Below the pieces are notes generated by a model. That model worked only from the letters and a program-made list of their open reading frames with translations, was not told the origin of the DNA and did not search any database. The position numbers and the translations under genes are program-made. From the NCBI RefSeq assembly GCF_007035645.1, contig NZ_AP019632.1, forward strand, positions 4,030,001-4,094,000: 64,000 bases of DNA, in the 5' to 3' direction. Positions 47,763-58,445 of this stretch are shown piece after piece. Position 1 is the stretch's first letter; the number at the start of each line of letters is the position of its first letter. The DNA is from Enterobacter asburiae (GTDB lineage Bacteria; Pseudomonadota; Gammaproteobacteria; Enterobacterales; Enterobacteriaceae).

Positions 47763-47776
47763 TGTAATCGCTTTCA
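47763..47776. promoter_or_regulatory. LacI/GalR-type operator between ytfQ and ppa
   Basis: TGTAATCGCTTTCA fits the LacI/GalR-family consensus TGNAANCGNTTNCA with its central CG. A GalR-type site would suit a galactose-related importer. It lies about 130 bp upstream of ytfQ and about 180 bp upstream of ppa. Confidence 0.5.
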
Positions 47777-47894
47777 TTTCACCATGAAAAATGCGGCTGA
47801 GTTTATGGATTTTTCTGTCATGGAAAGGGTCTGAAAAGTGGGAAAAGCGGGGAGAGAAAGCGAAAACAGGCGGAGACATTCAGCGCGAGTTGGC

Positions 47895-47900
47895 TATAAT
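47895..47900 (+). promoter_or_regulatory. ppa -10 box
   Basis: TATAAT in GGCTATAATACC, 40 bases before the ppa ATG. The 309-bp ytfQ-ppa gap holds this promoter and the ytfQ operators but no gene I can see. Confidence 0.7.
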
Positions 47901-47940
47901 ACCTGCCACTTGTTTACCATCCATTTTAAAGGACACCGAC

Positions 47941-48471
47941 ATGAGCTTACTCAACGTCCCAGCGGGTAAAGAACTGCCAGAAGACATCTACGTAGTTATC
48001 GAAATCCCGGCTAACGCAGATCCGATCAAATACGAAGTGGACAAAGAGAGCGGCGCCCTGTTCGTAGACCGTTTCATGTCTACCGCGATGTTCTATCCGT
48101 GCAACTACGGTTACATCAACCACACCCTGTCTCTGGACGGTGACCCGGTTGACGTGCTGGTCCCAACGCCATACCCACTGGAGCCAGGCTCCGTCATTCG
48201 CTGCCGTCCAGTTGGCGTGCTGAAAATGACCGACGAATCCGGTGAAGATGCGAAGCTGGTTGCGGTACCGCACACCAAGCTGAGCAAAGAATACGATCAC
48301 ATCAAAGATGTGAATGACCTGCCAGAGCTGCTGAAAGCGCAGATCACTCACTTCTTCGAGCATTACAAAGACCTCGAAAAAGGCAAGTGGGTTAAAGTTG
48401 ACGGCTGGGACAACGCAGAAGCGGCGAAAGCAGAAATCATCGCCTCCTTCGAACGCGCTGCTAAGAAGTAA
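47941..48471 (+). CDS. ppa: Inorganic pyrophosphatase
   Basis: Essential cytoplasmic enzyme that hydrolyses pyrophosphate and so pulls biosynthetic reactions forward. The 176-aa product matches E. coli Ppa, with the metal-binding signature DGDPVDVLV and start [27 protein letters not shown] precedes the ATG. Monocistronic, ending at a strong terminator. Confidence 0.97.
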   Translation: MSLLNVPAGKELPEDIYVVIEIPANADPIKYEVDKESGALFVDRFMSTAMFYPCNYGYINHTLSLDGDPVDVLVPTPYPLEPGSVIRCRPVGVLKMTDESGEDAKLVAVPHTKLSKEYDHIKDVNDLPELLKAQITHFFEHYKDLEKGKWVKVDGWDNAEAAKAEIIASFERAAKK

Positions 48472-48490
48472 TTCTTACTGCTGTTAATGA

Positions 48491-48515
48491 AGGCCCCGCG
48501 AGTCGGGGCTTTTTT
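48491..48515 (+). terminator. ppa terminator
   Basis: GCCCCG/CGGGGC stem with loop CGAGT and a TTTTTT tract. Confidence 0.9.
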
Positions 48516-48592
48516 ATTTCCCTGGTTGAGAGTAGTACAAACTTAACTTTTAAGAATAATCCCATTCCTTTTGTTTTGGATATTAAAAACAA

Positions 48593-48625
48593 AAAAAGAC
48601 TCCCTATCATTTATAGTGGGAGTGG
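48593..48625 (-). terminator. Orphan minus-strand terminator
   Basis: On the minus strand ACTCCC...GGGAGT (with an inner CTAT/ATAG) is followed by C and seven Ts. No minus-strand gene ends here: the sequence to its right is the plus-strand cassette. It may be left over from a rearrangement at the cassette edge. Confidence 0.55.
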
Positions 48626-48694
48626 TTGAATAGCCTGGCTGTTCACAACATACTGTCATGATGATCATTAATCCCCATTCATTACAGGATTCAT

Positions 48695-49279
48695 ATGTCA
48701 TCCATTAACATTGATGTTGCCCGCCCAACTGGAATTTATTTTATCATTGAACGGTTGTATTCCCGCGATGGTTATATGCCTTCTATTGGGGAAATCAGCC
48801 CCTCTTTGACACAGGTGCACCGTACTGTCATTCAGCTAAAACGCAAGCAGGATATGTTTATGGATGGTGTTAAGGTTACCCCTAAAGATATTACCCTTTG
48901 GCAACAGATAAAATATATTACGGGTTCAAAAGTAACGACCAAGGATACAGATGCGTTAGTGTATACGACCGATTTTATCGGCTCCCTTGTTGCCACCACG
49001 CCTTTAGGTAATATTGAGCATGAAAATATTCCTCGCTTCCTCACGACAGAGTCTATCCACTCCCTTCCACAGGCGGTGAGTTATGGGCGTGATCCCATCC
49101 CACAAGTCCTTCTTTATGGTCGTAAGGATATAGTCTTCTTTATGGATAATGGTGGTAAGGGTACACCAACCGCTATTGCAAAATATAACCACAATACTCG
49201 TGACCTTGCCATAATCAAAGATCAGCTAGAAGCCAGTAAAACGATGAAGGAGCTGCTATCTAAGGGAGCAAAATTATGA
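48695..49279 (+). CDS. Unknown protein, first gene of a low-GC cassette (194 aa)
   Basis: I do not recognise a family. The product is soluble, without signal peptide or membrane segment. Residues about 12-60 are helical (PTGIYFIIERLYSRDGYMPS..., VHRTVIQLKRKQDMFMDG) and could hold a DNA-binding-like fold; the middle is beta-rich (DALVYTTDFIGSLVATTPLG) and QVLLYGRKDIVFFMDNGGKG looks like a compact strand-turn segment. GC is about 42%, well below the 55% around it, and codon use is AT-biased, suggesting transfer. CAGGA lies 5 bases before the ATG. Its stop overlaps the next start by 4 bases. Confidence 0.75.
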   Translation: MSSINIDVARPTGIYFIIERLYSRDGYMPSIGEISPSLTQVHRTVIQLKRKQDMFMDGVKVTPKDITLWQQIKYITGSKVTTKDTDALVYTTDFIGSLVATTPLGNIEHENIPRFLTTESIHSLPQAVSYGRDPIPQVLLYGRKDIVFFMDNGGKGTPTAIAKYNHNTRDLAIIKDQLEASKTMKELLSKGAKL

Positions 49280-49746
49280 GTAAGAAAAGCCATGTCATAA
49301 GCCTATTCGTCCTTATTATTGCTTCCTTTGTCTTTGGCAGAAGTACTTATGTTGAATATCTGTCATGGTACTATGGAAGCGATCATTTAATATTCAGTCA
49401 AATAAATAGCGCATTACTATCTGGTTTACTTAACGGACTTTACTTCGCGCTATCATCAAGCATTATTTATGCGTTACTCACTCTATTAAAAACAATTCCC
49501 AGAAATATCTTTTTTTCTTGTCTTCTGCAATTCTTTATTAACATAGGGCTATATACGCTTTTTGTTGCAGTAGATAGAGGTTATAGTAAATTGCATACTT
49601 TAGGCTCGGGTGCTACTGATATCACCCAAAGCTATTTTTTAGGGGCGTTGCTGATGAGCACACTCCTGACCGTCGCGATCGTGAGCGTTATACATGCTAA
49701 GTTTCTTTCTTCAAAGCATAAAGATGGGCTACATAAAGGCGTTTGA
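49276..49746 (+). CDS. Unknown four-helix membrane protein of the low-GC cassette (156 aa)
   Basis: About four membrane segments (near residues 7-21, 44-68, 75-97 and 121-142) with short polar loops and a basic C-terminus (KFLSSKHKDGLHKG). No family recognised. Translation is coupled to the upstream gene (ATGA overlap) and GGGAG lies before the ATG. GC is lower still. The tight coupling suggests that the soluble first protein and this one work together, for example as a membrane complex. Confidence 0.75.
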   Translation: MSKKSHVISLFVLIIASFVFGRSTYVEYLSWYYGSDHLIFSQINSALLSGLLNGLYFALSSSIIYALLTLLKTIPRNIFFSCLLQFFINIGLYTLFVAVDRGYSKLHTLGSGATDITQSYFLGALLMSTLLTVAIVSVIHAKFLSSKHKDGLHKGV

Positions 49747-50017
49747 CTGTTACGGTAAAGACAGTAAATGGCAGTATCTCTGCATCATGACATTCCAGCT
49801 TGCCTGGTTTTTGTTTTACTTATGGATCCCTTATCGAAGCGATTATGTGATTCTGCTGTTTTTACTGTTTTTCCTGCCCGTCATTTCAAGCAATACGCGG
49901 TGCATAAACTACTATGGCCGTTCACGCGCCTTGTGTTTTTTATGGCTTATTGCCCCGTACATCATGCTGTTCGTTCCTCTGTTTTTAACCCGACGCCGGG
50001 ATACAGAAGAGAGTTGA
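49724..50017 (+). CDS. Unknown small membrane protein, third gene of the cassette (97 aa)
   Basis: Starts inside the previous gene (23-bp overlap; ATG at 49724, MGYIKAFDCYGKDSKWQYLC). Two or three hydrophobic segments follow, and TRCINYYGRSRALCFLWLIAPY faintly recalls the R-x3-D/Y-x-GRS region of DUF805 membrane proteins; I regard that as weak. It ends just before a two-way terminator shared with ytfP. It could be a truncated host gene rather than part of the cassette. Confidence 0.6.
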   Translation: MGYIKAFDCYGKDSKWQYLCIMTFQLAWFLFYLWIPYRSDYVILLFLLFFLPVISSNTRCINYYGRSRALCFLWLIAPYIMLFVPLFLTRRRDTEES

Positions 50018-50022
50018 AGGAA

Positions 50023-50062
50023 TAAAAAAAACAACGCCACCTCACGGTGGCGTTGTTTTTTT
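50023..50062. terminator. Bidirectional terminator
   Basis: Stem ACAACGCCACC (50031-50041)/GGTGGCGTTGT (50046-50056) with A7 on the left and T7 on the right; ends both the cassette and ytfP. Confidence 0.93.
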
Positions 50063-50406
50063 CAGTACTGGTCTCTGTCTAACCAGTTACCGCTTACAAT
50101 CCGCGTTAACCCTTCGACCGGACGCTGGTAGACGTACATCCACGCACTTCCGTACGGCGTCTGGATCAACTGGCGTGCGTATTCACCGCCCCTGGTGCGC
50201 AAGGCATCAAGTTCGGCAAGCGTCGCGTTATCAATACGATAGACTTCACCCTGTACTGTTCCTTCGCCCGGAACCGCGCCTGGATAGTGGCCCAGGCTGT
50301 ACAACTGGTAGTTCTCGATATTGTAATTCCCCAGCAGCAGGGCATTGGTCATCCAGTGACTGTTGCCTTGCTTGGTTCGTAAACTGCCGTAGACAAATAT
50401 TCGCAT
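50062..50406 (-). CDS. ytfP: Gamma-glutamylcyclotransferase-fold protein YtfP
   Basis: A 114-aa protein of the GGCT/AIG2-like family, with the nucleotide-like loop MRIFVYGSLRTKQGN, the ALLLGNYNIENYQLYSLGHYPGAV region and the family acidic site in LAELDALR. The reaction in bacteria is not established. It starts 2 bases after tamB and probably depends on translational coupling, as no clear ribosome binding site is visible. Last gene of the tamA-tamB-ytfP operon, the normal enterobacterial order. Confidence 0.93.
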   Translation of the reverse strand: MRIFVYGSLRTKQGNSHWMTNALLLGNYNIENYQLYSLGHYPGAVPGEGTVQGEVYRIDNATLAELDALRTRGGEYARQLIQTPYGSAWMYVYQRPVEGLTRIVSGNWLDRDQY

Positions 50407-50408
50407 TG

Positions 50409-53400
50409 CTAAAACTCAAACTGATAGAGCAGATCAAGTGCCTGGTCTACGCCGGACACTGCTTCCAGATATAGCTTGGGCATCAGGCGATAGCGTAACG
50501 TGAGAGTTGCCAGTGAGTCAAAGATCCCCACACCATATTTTACCTGCAGACCCGGCAATACATAGCCGCTGACCACCACCTGCGAGGAGTCACCCACGCC
50601 CTGGGTGTCCAGCGCCAGATTGCTTACGCCGAACGTCTCGCCGATTTTACCCACAACCTGCCCACTTTGTGCAACCCCCAGACCCACTAACATCGAGGTC
50701 ATCGCCGCACTGTCGCTTTGTCCGCTGTTCAGACCTTGTCCACGCAGCAGATAAGAGAGGGCTTCCTGCTGCGACATCGCCGGGTCAGAGAAGATCTCCG
50801 CCTTCGGTTCGTCGGCGGAACCGGTGACGCGAACGCCAGCAATGACGTCATCTTCCGTCGCTTCCGGGTTACGAATCGCCTCGATGTTCAGCAGGGGCTG
50901 ATCCGGTGGACCGGAGAACAGCAGCTCGCCTTTGCGCACAATCAGATCCTGACCATAGGCGTGGAAACGCCCTTCAGGGATAGTGATCTGCCCGTTCAGG
51001 CCAAGCCCCTGTTTATCCTGCGCGACTTTCAGGTCGCCCGTGAGCCTCGCCTTCAGCCCAAACGCATTCAACCGCACGTTATTCCCCACGTGCACGATGA
51101 GGTTACTATTGATCGGTATGCCCGCGCTCTTCTGTTCGACAGGTTTCAGATTTTCATTGAGCATCACTTCATCACTTGAGACGCCGACCGCGCTTTCCGG
51201 CACGTCGTGAACCACGATGCGCGCCCACGGCACGTCGACGCGTCCGTCAAGCGTGAAGAGACTTGGCGTGGCTTCAAAGACCACATCAGGCGAGACGTCC
51301 AGGCGCACCATCGGCGGTACGGTGATGCGCACCTTGCTGCCCTTCGCGGCAATTCGGGCGCGCCAGTTGTCGAGCTGGCTCCAGTCCGCGTCGCCGCTCA
51401 GGTTGATTTGCCCTTGCTGCGTCAATACCGAGCCGCTCAGCGTCGAGCTCATGCCGTTGAAGTTCATCGCGATCTGGCTGGGCTGCATGTCAAACGGCAT
51501 GAAGTTACCGTCGATATCCACGCCGCTGAGCCGCATCTGACCGAACAGCTGCGGGCTTTGCACGTTACCGGCCAGGCGCAGGTTAGCGTTCAGCATGCCC
51601 TCCGCTTTTTCCCCGCGCGCGAAAATCGGGTTCACCATCGCCAGGTTGAAGTTACGGATGTTGACGTTGCCGCCCAGATTACGCCGTCCCTGCGGATCGG
51701 TAATCTGGACCTGCCCGTCCAGCTGACCGTTGTTGGTCAGGCGGATCGTCCACCCCAGCTGTGCGCGATTGTTATGCAGATCGGCACTCAGGTTCAGGGT
51801 GTCGAACGCCACCGGCAGCAGCGCGTCGTTGACCTCCTGCGTCACCTTCACGTTACGCCCGGACAGCGTGACGCTGCCCTGCGGCAGCCCCTCTTTGGTG
51901 GTGTCCCAGGCCACATCGGCTTTCCCGCTGAAGACGCCGCTGGCCTGGGTCGTGTCCGGCATAAACGGCTTCAGCATCGCCAGATCGAAGCGGTTGAGGT
52001 TGATCTGCGCGCGCCCTTCCGCACCCGCATCGATGGTCTGCGGCACGCACAGCTCCGCATTCGGGTTGGTCCAGCAGTGTGGCCCAATGCTTATCTTCTG
52101 CTCAGCGTTGCGGTAGTCGAGGGCAATGGCGCGCGAGAGCGCCAGCGGCCCGACCGGCGTACTGAAGCGCGTGTTATCCAGCGTCCCTTTCCAGCGTTCT
52201 TCCTTGCGGTCAAAGCTGCCGGTAAGGTGAAGCTGGCCGGAGACCGGCTCGCCCTGCACGCGCAGCTCGAGGTCGTGCTGCTTCTCGTTCCCTTTGGCGT
52301 CCAGGGTGACCAGGTTAATGTTCACGTCCGGCTGAGAAATGCGCTCCACGCGCAGGTTCAGGCTACCGCCGATCTGATCGGTGGATTTCACATCCCCTTC
52401 CACGCGGACGCGGGCAACGCTCAGCTCCTGCCAGCGCAGGTTATTGGCGGTAATGTCCGCCAGCAGCTGCGGCGCCTCCACCGTACCGCGCACTTTCACG
52501 AGGCCCTTCGCCGTGCCGCCCAGCCCCGGCAGGGCGTTATCCAGATTCGGCGCGTCGATGGTGGCGTCCAGATTGAGATCTTTCACCCCCAGCTCGCCTT
52601 TGATATCCGCCGTGTTGCGGCCCAGCGCCACGTGCAGCCCCGGGATAACCCACTGCAGATAGCTGTTGCCTTTTACCGAACCTTCAACGTTAACCTTGTT
52701 CTGCTTCACGTTCCCGGTGAGCTTGATTTCCGGCACGTCCATCTGCCACGTACCGCCGTACAGGCTGCCGCGGGTTTTAATCAGGCCATCCAGCTTCGAC
52801 GGCCAGTCCGGCACCTCTTTGGCGGTGTTAATGCCCGTCAGCTTCAGCTCGCCGCGCCAGCTGATCGCCTGCTGCCAGTCGAGCAGCGCGGTCAGCTCGG
52901 TTTTACCTTCCAGCGCCGCGACGGTCAGCTTGTCGAGGTTGACCTGCTGTTCGTTGCCCTTCGCATCCAGCGTGATGTTCGCGGGCGGTACGCCCTGCCC
53001 CTTCACGGCGGTGCGGAACGAGAGCGCGTAGTCGGTCATCTTGCCGCTCAGCTTCAGCTTCAGGTCATCGGCCTGGAACTGTTTTTCGCCGGTGAACGGC
53101 CAGTAAAGCTGCTTGCTGACAACCTCAAGATTGAGCGGCAGCCCGGCTTCCGCCAGCTGCGTTTGCGCGCGCAGGACCATGTCCACCGGGCCGGAGAGGT
53201 TGACCCCGACATCCAGCTTATCGCGCAGCGCACCGCCCACTTTGACCTTCACCTTTTCGCCTTTCAGCGGATCGATGTTGAGGGCACTGTTAAGCGTGAT
53301 GTCCACCGGCCAGTTGTCGCGCAGCAGGGCATTCCCCGACGCATTCACCGAGCCCTGGTTGGTGTCGATATCCAGCGCGTCGAGCTTCATGTTGCCGTCA

Positions 53401-54185
53401 ATGCTGCTGACTTTCAGCAGCATGGTGTAGACCGTCAGATCGGTATCGCCGGTCAGGCGCAGCTGCTCACCTTTGAACTCCTCGATATTAAGGTTCAGCG
53501 GCAGATGAACGTCGGTCATTTCCGGCAGGACAGGCTTCGAGAAGAGATCTTTCAGCGTTTCGCCCAGCGGCTTTTCTTCCGGCTGCGGGTTCTGGATCTT
53601 CGGCTCGACGATCTCTTCCTGCGCCACGTCGGCCACCTTCGGCAACGCGATCAGCAAGCCCTGCAGGGACGTCGGCGTCAGGGTGAGGTTTTTCTCCTGC
53701 CAGCGCAGGCCGGAGGTGAAATCCATCACGGACACGGTAGTGTCGTCGATTTTGATATTGACGTTATCGAGCGCGACCCGATAGAGCGCGATCGGGTACG
53801 GCGTGGAGAGATTCAGCGGGCCGCTGTCCTCTTCCTCGACCGGCGCAGACTTCGGCATTTTTTTCGAATCTATCGCCACGTTGACGTCTTTAAGCGACAG
53901 ATCGTTGACGCAGAGCTTGCTGTCGCGCAGGCAGCCCAGCTTCACCGCCAGGTGGAACTCCCCGGCGTTCACCGCCACGCCCGGCTGCTCGTAGCGGATA
54001 TTCTTCAGACGCAGATCGCGCCAGCCGCCCGTTACCTGGCCAATCTCCAGCCCCGGCACCCAGCGGTTCGCAGCGTTAAACAGCAGATGCAGCCCGGTCG
54101 TCGTTCCCACCAGAAACGCCACCGTACCGAGCAGCAGCACGATAAAAATCAGCACCCCGAGGCTTATTTTCTTCCATAAACTCAT
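50409..54185 (-). CDS. tamB: Translocation and assembly module inner-membrane protein TamB
   Basis: A 1258-aa AsmA-like protein anchored in the inner membrane (segment about 9-28, [20 protein letters not shown]) that spans the periplasm as a long beta-taco. It works with TamA in outer-membrane protein assembly and in phospholipid transport to the outer membrane. The C-terminal DUF490 domain (from about 900) ends in a typical aromatic residue (LYQFEF). It overlaps the tamA stop by 4 bases (ATGA). Length equals that in E. coli. Confidence 0.96.
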   Translation of the reverse strand: MSLWKKISLGVLIFIVLLLGTVAFLVGTTTGLHLLFNAANRWVPGLEIGQVTGGWRDLRLKNIRYEQPGVAVNAGEFHLAVKLGCLRDSKLCVNDLSLKDVNVAIDSKKMPKSAPVEEEDSGPLNLSTPYPIALYRVALDNVNIKIDDTTVSVMDFTSGLRWQEKNLTLTPTSLQGLLIALPKVADVAQEEIVEPKIQNPQPEEKPLGETLKDLFSKPVLPEMTDVHLPLNLNIEEFKGEQLRLTGDTDLTVYTMLLKVSSIDGNMKLDALDIDTNQGSVNASGNALLRDNWPVDITLNSALNIDPLKGEKVKVKVGGALRDKLDVGVNLSGPVDMVLRAQTQLAEAGLPLNLEVVSKQLYWPFTGEKQFQADDLKLKLSGKMTDYALSFRTAVKGQGVPPANITLDAKGNEQQVNLDKLTVAALEGKTELTALLDWQQAISWRGELKLTGINTAKEVPDWPSKLDGLIKTRGSLYGGTWQMDVPEIKLTGNVKQNKVNVEGSVKGNSYLQWVIPGLHVALGRNTADIKGELGVKDLNLDATIDAPNLDNALPGLGGTAKGLVKVRGTVEAPQLLADITANNLRWQELSVARVRVEGDVKSTDQIGGSLNLRVERISQPDVNINLVTLDAKGNEKQHDLELRVQGEPVSGQLHLTGSFDRKEERWKGTLDNTRFSTPVGPLALSRAIALDYRNAEQKISIGPHCWTNPNAELCVPQTIDAGAEGRAQINLNRFDLAMLKPFMPDTTQASGVFSGKADVAWDTTKEGLPQGSVTLSGRNVKVTQEVNDALLPVAFDTLNLSADLHNNRAQLGWTIRLTNNGQLDGQVQITDPQGRRNLGGNVNIRNFNLAMVNPIFARGEKAEGMLNANLRLAGNVQSPQLFGQMRLSGVDIDGNFMPFDMQPSQIAMNFNGMSSTLSGSVLTQQGQINLSGDADWSQLDNWRARIAAKGSKVRITVPPMVRLDVSPDVVFEATPSLFTLDGRVDVPWARIVVHDVPESAVGVSSDEVMLNENLKPVEQKSAGIPINSNLIVHVGNNVRLNAFGLKARLTGDLKVAQDKQGLGLNGQITIPEGRFHAYGQDLIVRKGELLFSGPPDQPLLNIEAIRNPEATEDDVIAGVRVTGSADEPKAEIFSDPAMSQQEALSYLLRGQGLNSGQSDSAAMTSMLVGLGVAQSGQVVGKIGETFGVSNLALDTQGVGDSSQVVVSGYVLPGLQVKYGVGIFDSLATLTLRYRLMPKLYLEAVSGVDQALDLLYQFEF

Positions 54186-55915
54186 AATTCAGGCCCCAGA
54201 CCGATGTAAAACTGTAATCCGTGCTCTTCTTTGTCACCGACAGGCACGGCGAAGTCGAGCTTGATGGGCCCGACGGGTGACTGCCAGCGTACGCCCACGC
54301 CCGCGCCGGTTTTAAAGTCGCTGCGGCGGATATCGTTCACCGCCTCACCGCCGTCAACAAACATAGCGCCCCACCACTTTCCGCTGACGTTGTACTGATA
54401 CTCCAGCGATCCGGTCGCCAGTTTTGATGCACCGGTCAGTTGGCCTTTCTCGTTCTCAGGTGAGATCGATTTGTACTTATACCCACGAATGCTGCGGTCG
54501 CCCCCGGCGAAGAAGCGCAGATCCGGCGGAACGCGCTCGAAGTCGCCCGTTTCAATCCAGCCGAGATTGCCGCGCATCACAAAGCGGTGTTTGTCGTACA
54601 GCGTGCGGATCCAGACGTTTTGCGCCTGAATCACCGAGAAATCCACGTCGGAGCCCCAGGCGGAGTTGGAATAATCGATGGAGTAGCGCTGTGAGTCGCC
54701 CCAGGTCGGCATCAGGCCGCCGCGCGAGCGGGTACGGCTGATCATCACGCCCGGATAAAGCAGCATGGTGGTATTGGTGACGTTGGCCTGGGTAAAGTGG
54801 TCCAGGCTCCAGCGCAGGTTAATGGCGCGCTGCCAGCCGCTGGAGAGATCCCAGAAGCGGGAGACCGCAAGGGTCGTAGAATCCTGCTTGGTGTCGTTCA
54901 AGTCGGTGCGCTTAAAACCGCCCTGCACAAGGTAATATTGCTCAAGCGGGTTTTTCAGCAGCGGCATTTTGTAGCTGAAATCCAGCTGCTGCTCGGGCGC
55001 AGAGAGGCTCAGGCTGGTGGTCAGGCTGTGACCGTACGAGTTCATCCACGGCTTTTTCCACGAGGTTCTCACGCGTGGTCCAACATCCGTCGAGTAGCCA
55101 ACACCGGTCTCAATGGTGTTCTCGGTGCGCGGCGAGACAACGCCATGCAGCGGCAACACCTTCGTTTTGCGAGACTTATCAAATTCCGGTGCGACAACCA
55201 CGGAGTTAAACCAGCCGGTAGCGGAAAGACGACGGTTCAGTTCCGCCAGGTCTCTCGACTGGTAGTAATCCCCTTTTTTGAACGGCACGAGGTTTTGCAG
55301 ATACTCTTCACGAATTTGCGAACCTTCAAACGTCACATCGCCAAAGCGGTAGCGTTCTCCGCTGTCGTAGTCGATATCCCAGAAGGCCTGACGCCGATCC
55401 AGCGCAATCCCCAGCTGGCTTTTATTGAACTGGCTGTCGAAGTAGCCCTTACGCAGGGAAACGTTCGTCAGCTCTTTTTTGAAATGGTCGTAGTCACCGT
55501 GGTTAAGCACGGTACCGATTTTCGGCCGCGTGCTGAGCAGGTCCAGGTAATCCCGGTCGGTACGCGCCCCGCCGCGCAGGATAACGTTCGTGCCGCCAAT
55601 CAATACCGGCTCCCCCGGCGAAACGCGGGCAATAAGAACCTGGCGCCCCTTCTTTGGCGGCGGGCGAAGATCGAAATCAATGGTGGGTTCGTAATACCCC
55701 AGCGCTTTCAGCCCTTCACGGATAGCGTCATCCACGCGCGCGCGAAAACGCCGGTCCGGCGTCACCTCATCACTCTGGATGGTCGACAACTGCGCACGCA
55801 CGTTTTTTTCCAGCGCCCCGGATAACCCCTCAACCTGCAAACGGACATTCGCCGCGCTGGCAATCCCGCTTGTCAGCAACACACTGACTAAACATAACTG
55901 GCGGATTTTTGTCAC
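54182..55915 (-). CDS. tamA: Translocation and assembly module outer-membrane protein TamA
   Basis: An Omp85-family outer-membrane barrel with three N-terminal POTRA domains; partner of TamB. The start is a GTG at 55915 ([17 protein letters not shown]), with AGGAG 5 bases upstream, giving a signal peptide ending [15 protein letters not shown] and 577 aa, the E. coli length. The frame extends 31 codons further, which is rejected. Barrel motifs [11 protein letters not shown] and C-terminal [13 protein letters not shown] are seen. Divergent from msrA. Confidence 0.96.
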   Translation of the reverse strand: MTKIRQLCLVSVLLTSGIASAANVRLQVEGLSGALEKNVRAQLSTIQSDEVTPDRRFRARVDDAIREGLKALGYYEPTIDFDLRPPPKKGRQVLIARVSPGEPVLIGGTNVILRGGARTDRDYLDLLSTRPKIGTVLNHGDYDHFKKELTNVSLRKGYFDSQFNKSQLGIALDRRQAFWDIDYDSGERYRFGDVTFEGSQIREEYLQNLVPFKKGDYYQSRDLAELNRRLSATGWFNSVVVAPEFDKSRKTKVLPLHGVVSPRTENTIETGVGYSTDVGPRVRTSWKKPWMNSYGHSLTTSLSLSAPEQQLDFSYKMPLLKNPLEQYYLVQGGFKRTDLNDTKQDSTTLAVSRFWDLSSGWQRAINLRWSLDHFTQANVTNTTMLLYPGVMISRTRSRGGLMPTWGDSQRYSIDYSNSAWGSDVDFSVIQAQNVWIRTLYDKHRFVMRGNLGWIETGDFERVPPDLRFFAGGDRSIRGYKYKSISPENEKGQLTGASKLATGSLEYQYNVSGKWWGAMFVDGGEAVNDIRRSDFKTGAGVGVRWQSPVGPIKLDFAVPVGDKEEHGLQFYIGLGPEL

Positions 55916-56139
55916 GTTTTCTCCTGAATATCCCTGTTTCCACCCTGGAAGCAAATGAAGTACCGCTCCGCGGCAAAATACGGCCTGTTGGCCAAAAACC
56001 CAAATCACGGGTTGAAAACGGGTGTAACACCCAAATATTTCTTATGATTAAATCTAGACTCATTCAGCGCATTTATTGTGTTCAATTAAACGCTTCGTGA
56101 CAACCTTAACCGAAACATCGCACCCCGGGAGGCCCCATC

Positions 56140-56781
56140 GTGAGTTTATTCGACAAAAAGCATCTGGTTTCACAAACTGATGCATTACCGGGACGCAACA
56201 CCCCTATGCCTGTGGCGACCTTACACGCCGTCAATAACCATTCCATGACAAACGTGCCGGAGGGAATGGAAATCGCCCTGTTCGCCATGGGCTGCTTCTG
56301 GGGCGTTGAGCGCCTCTTCTGGCAGCTGCCCGGCGTTTACAGCACGGCGGCTGGCTACACGGGCGGCTACACGCCGAATCCTACCTATCGCGAAGTCTGC
56401 TCCGGCGAAACCGGGCATGCGGAAGCGGTACGCGTGGTCTATGACCCTGCAGTCATCAGCTACGAGCAGCTCCTGCAGGTCTTCTGGGAAAACCACGACC
56501 CGGCGCAGGGCATGCGTCAGGGCAACGACCACGGCACACAGTACCGTTCGGCCATTTATCCGCTCACGCCCGAGCAGGATGCCGCCGCGCGCGCCAGCCT
56601 TGAGCGTTTCCAGCAGGCCATGCGTGAAGCGGGCGATACGCGCGAGGTGACGACGGAAATCACCACCGCGAAACCGTTCTACTATGCCGAGGACGATCAC
56701 CAGCAGTATCTGCATAAAAACCCGTACGGCTACTGCGGTATCGGGGGCATCGGCGTCTGCCTGCCGCCACAGCTGGCCTGA
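56140..56781 (+). CDS. msrA: Peptide methionine sulfoxide reductase MsrA
   Basis: Reduces methionine-S-sulfoxide, free or in proteins. The 213-aa product has the catalytic Cys52 in AMGCFWG and the resolving cysteines C199 and C207 near the C-terminus ([11 protein letters not shown]). The start is GTG at 56140, with GGGAGG upstream, matching the E. coli start [10 protein letters not shown]. Divergent from tamA. A strong AGCGCCACGCG/CGCGTGGCGCT stem (56792-56816) without T-tract follows the stop. Confidence 0.96.
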   Translation: MSLFDKKHLVSQTDALPGRNTPMPVATLHAVNNHSMTNVPEGMEIALFAMGCFWGVERLFWQLPGVYSTAAGYTGGYTPNPTYREVCSGETGHAEAVRVVYDPAVISYEQLLQVFWENHDPAQGMRQGNDHGTQYRSAIYPLTPEQDAAARASLERFQQAMREAGDTREVTTEITTAKPFYYAEDDHQQYLHKNPYGYCGIGGIGVCLPPQLA

Positions 56782-57035
56782 TTATCGACCCAGCGCCACG
56801 CGAGCCGCGTGGCGCTCAAAGAAGCGACAGCGTTGTCTCACAGCTTAACATTCATCCACCAGCCGCCCCCGCCGGCCATCTTCACCAAATTGTGACCTCT
56901 GGCAGATTTACATCTCTTTACGCTATACTACCCGCTGAAATAATCGGCTCAACGCTACGAGCTGATTTTCAATGTGTTTTCACACAAATGGTATCAACTC
57001 CCCTTCTGAGGATCTGGCGAGAAGCCGGATAAACT

Positions 57036-58373
57036 ATGTTAAACAGTATTTTAGTAATACTTTGTCTGATTGCCGTCAGCGCGTTTTTCTCGATATCTGA
57101 GATCTCGCTGGCCGCGTCCCGTAAAATCAAACTGAAGCTGCTTGCCGATGAAGGCAACATCAATGCCACCCGCATCCTGAAAATGCAGGAAAATCCCGGG
57201 ATGTTCTTCACCGTGGTGCAAATTGGCCTCAACGCGGTCGCCATTCTCGGCGGTATCGTGGGTGATGCTGCGTTTTCTCCAGCGTTTTATAGTCTGTTTG
57301 TTAAGTACATGTCCGTTGAACTGGCCGAACAGCTGAGCTTTATCCTCTCCTTCTCGCTGGTAACCGGCCTGTTCATCCTCTTTGCAGACCTGACCCCGAA
57401 ACGCATCGGTATGATTGCGCCAGAAGCTGTGGCTTTGCGTATCATCAACCCGATGCGCTTCTGTCTGTACGTGTTTCGTCCGCTGGTGTGGTTCTTCAAC
57501 GGTCTGGCGAACGTGATTTTCCGCATCTTTAAGCTGCCAATGGTGCGTAAAGACGACATCACCTCTGACGACATTTATGCGGTGGTGGAAGCCGGCGCGC
57601 TGGCCGGGGTGCTGCGCAAGCAGGAGCACGAGCTGATTGAGAACGTGTTCGAGCTGGAATCCCGTACCGTGCCGTCTTCCATGACGGGCCGTGAAAACAT
57701 TATCTGGTTCGATTTGCATGAAGATGAGCAGAGCCTGAAGAACAAAGTAGCGCAGCATCCGCACTCTAAGTTCCTGGTCTGTAATGAAGATATCGACCAC
57801 ATCATCGGTTACGTCGACTCCAAAGACCTGCTGAACCGCGTGCTGGCAAACCAGAGCCTGGCGCTCAACAGCGGCGTGCAGATCCGCAATACCCTGATTG
57901 TGCCGGACACCCTGACGCTCTCAGAAGCGCTGGAAAGTTTCAAAACCGCCGGGGAAGACTTCGCGGTTATCATGAACGAATACGCGCTGGTGGTGGGTAT
58001 TATCACCCTGAACGACGTGATGACCACACTGATGGGCGACCTGGTTGGCCAGGGGCTGGAAGAGCAGATTGTTCAGCGTGACGATAATTCATGGCTGATT
58101 GATGGCGGCACACCGATTGAAGACGTGATGCGCGTGCTGGATATCGACGAGTTCCCGCAGTCCGGTAACTACGAGACCATTGGCGGCTTTATGATGTTTA
58201 TGCTGCGTAAGATCCCGAAACGTACCGACTCGGTGAAGTTCTCCGGCTACAAGTTTGAAGTGGTGGATATTGATAACTACCGCATCGACCAGCTGCTCGT
58301 GACCCGCATCGACAATAAACCGACCGTACTGGTACCGAAGCTGCCGGACGCGGAAGAGAAGGTGTCGGCGTAA
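57036..58373 (+). CDS. paeA: Polyamine exporter PaeA (YtfL), CNNM/CBS type
   Basis: An inner-membrane protein of the DUF21/CorC family; the E. coli homologue exports cadaverine and putrescine. The 445-aa product has an N-terminal DUF21 membrane domain with four segments (to about 180), paired CBS domains (about 200-340; FLVCNEDIDHIIGYVDSKDLL, FAVIMNEYALVVGIITLNDV) and a C-terminal CorC_HlyC domain. TATACT at 56924-56929 is a possible -10, giving a leader of about 100 nt. The 254-bp gap upstream has no other gene. Confidence 0.94.
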   Translation: MLNSILVILCLIAVSAFFSISEISLAASRKIKLKLLADEGNINATRILKMQENPGMFFTVVQIGLNAVAILGGIVGDAAFSPAFYSLFVKYMSVELAEQLSFILSFSLVTGLFILFADLTPKRIGMIAPEAVALRIINPMRFCLYVFRPLVWFFNGLANVIFRIFKLPMVRKDDITSDDIYAVVEAGALAGVLRKQEHELIENVFELESRTVPSSMTGRENIIWFDLHEDEQSLKNKVAQHPHSKFLVCNEDIDHIIGYVDSKDLLNRVLANQSLALNSGVQIRNTLIVPDTLTLSEALESFKTAGEDFAVIMNEYALVVGIITLNDVMTTLMGDLVGQGLEEQIVQRDDNSWLIDGGTPIEDVMRVLDIDEFPQSGNYETIGGFMMFMLRKIPKRTDSVKFSGYKFEVVDIDNYRIDQLLVTRIDNKPTVLVPKLPDAEEKVSA

Positions 58374-58395
58374 AGCGCCAGCCTCTACAAACATC

Positions 58396-58424
58396 AACGG
58401 CTCCCATTGGGAGCCGTTTTTTTT
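58396..58424 (+). terminator. paeA terminator
   Basis: AACGGCTCCC (58396-58405)/GGGAGCCGTT (58409-58418) with eight Ts; the left-hand A content is too low for it to serve ytfK well. Confidence 0.92.
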
Positions 58425-58445
58425 AACTACTGCATAGCACGTTGG

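Noticed and set aside
51207..54179. Open frame of 990 codons on the plus strand opposite tamB
   Set aside because: It is the complement-frame shadow of a high-GC gene; tamB is full length and family-like, and the antisense product is Arg/His-rich with no recognisable domain.
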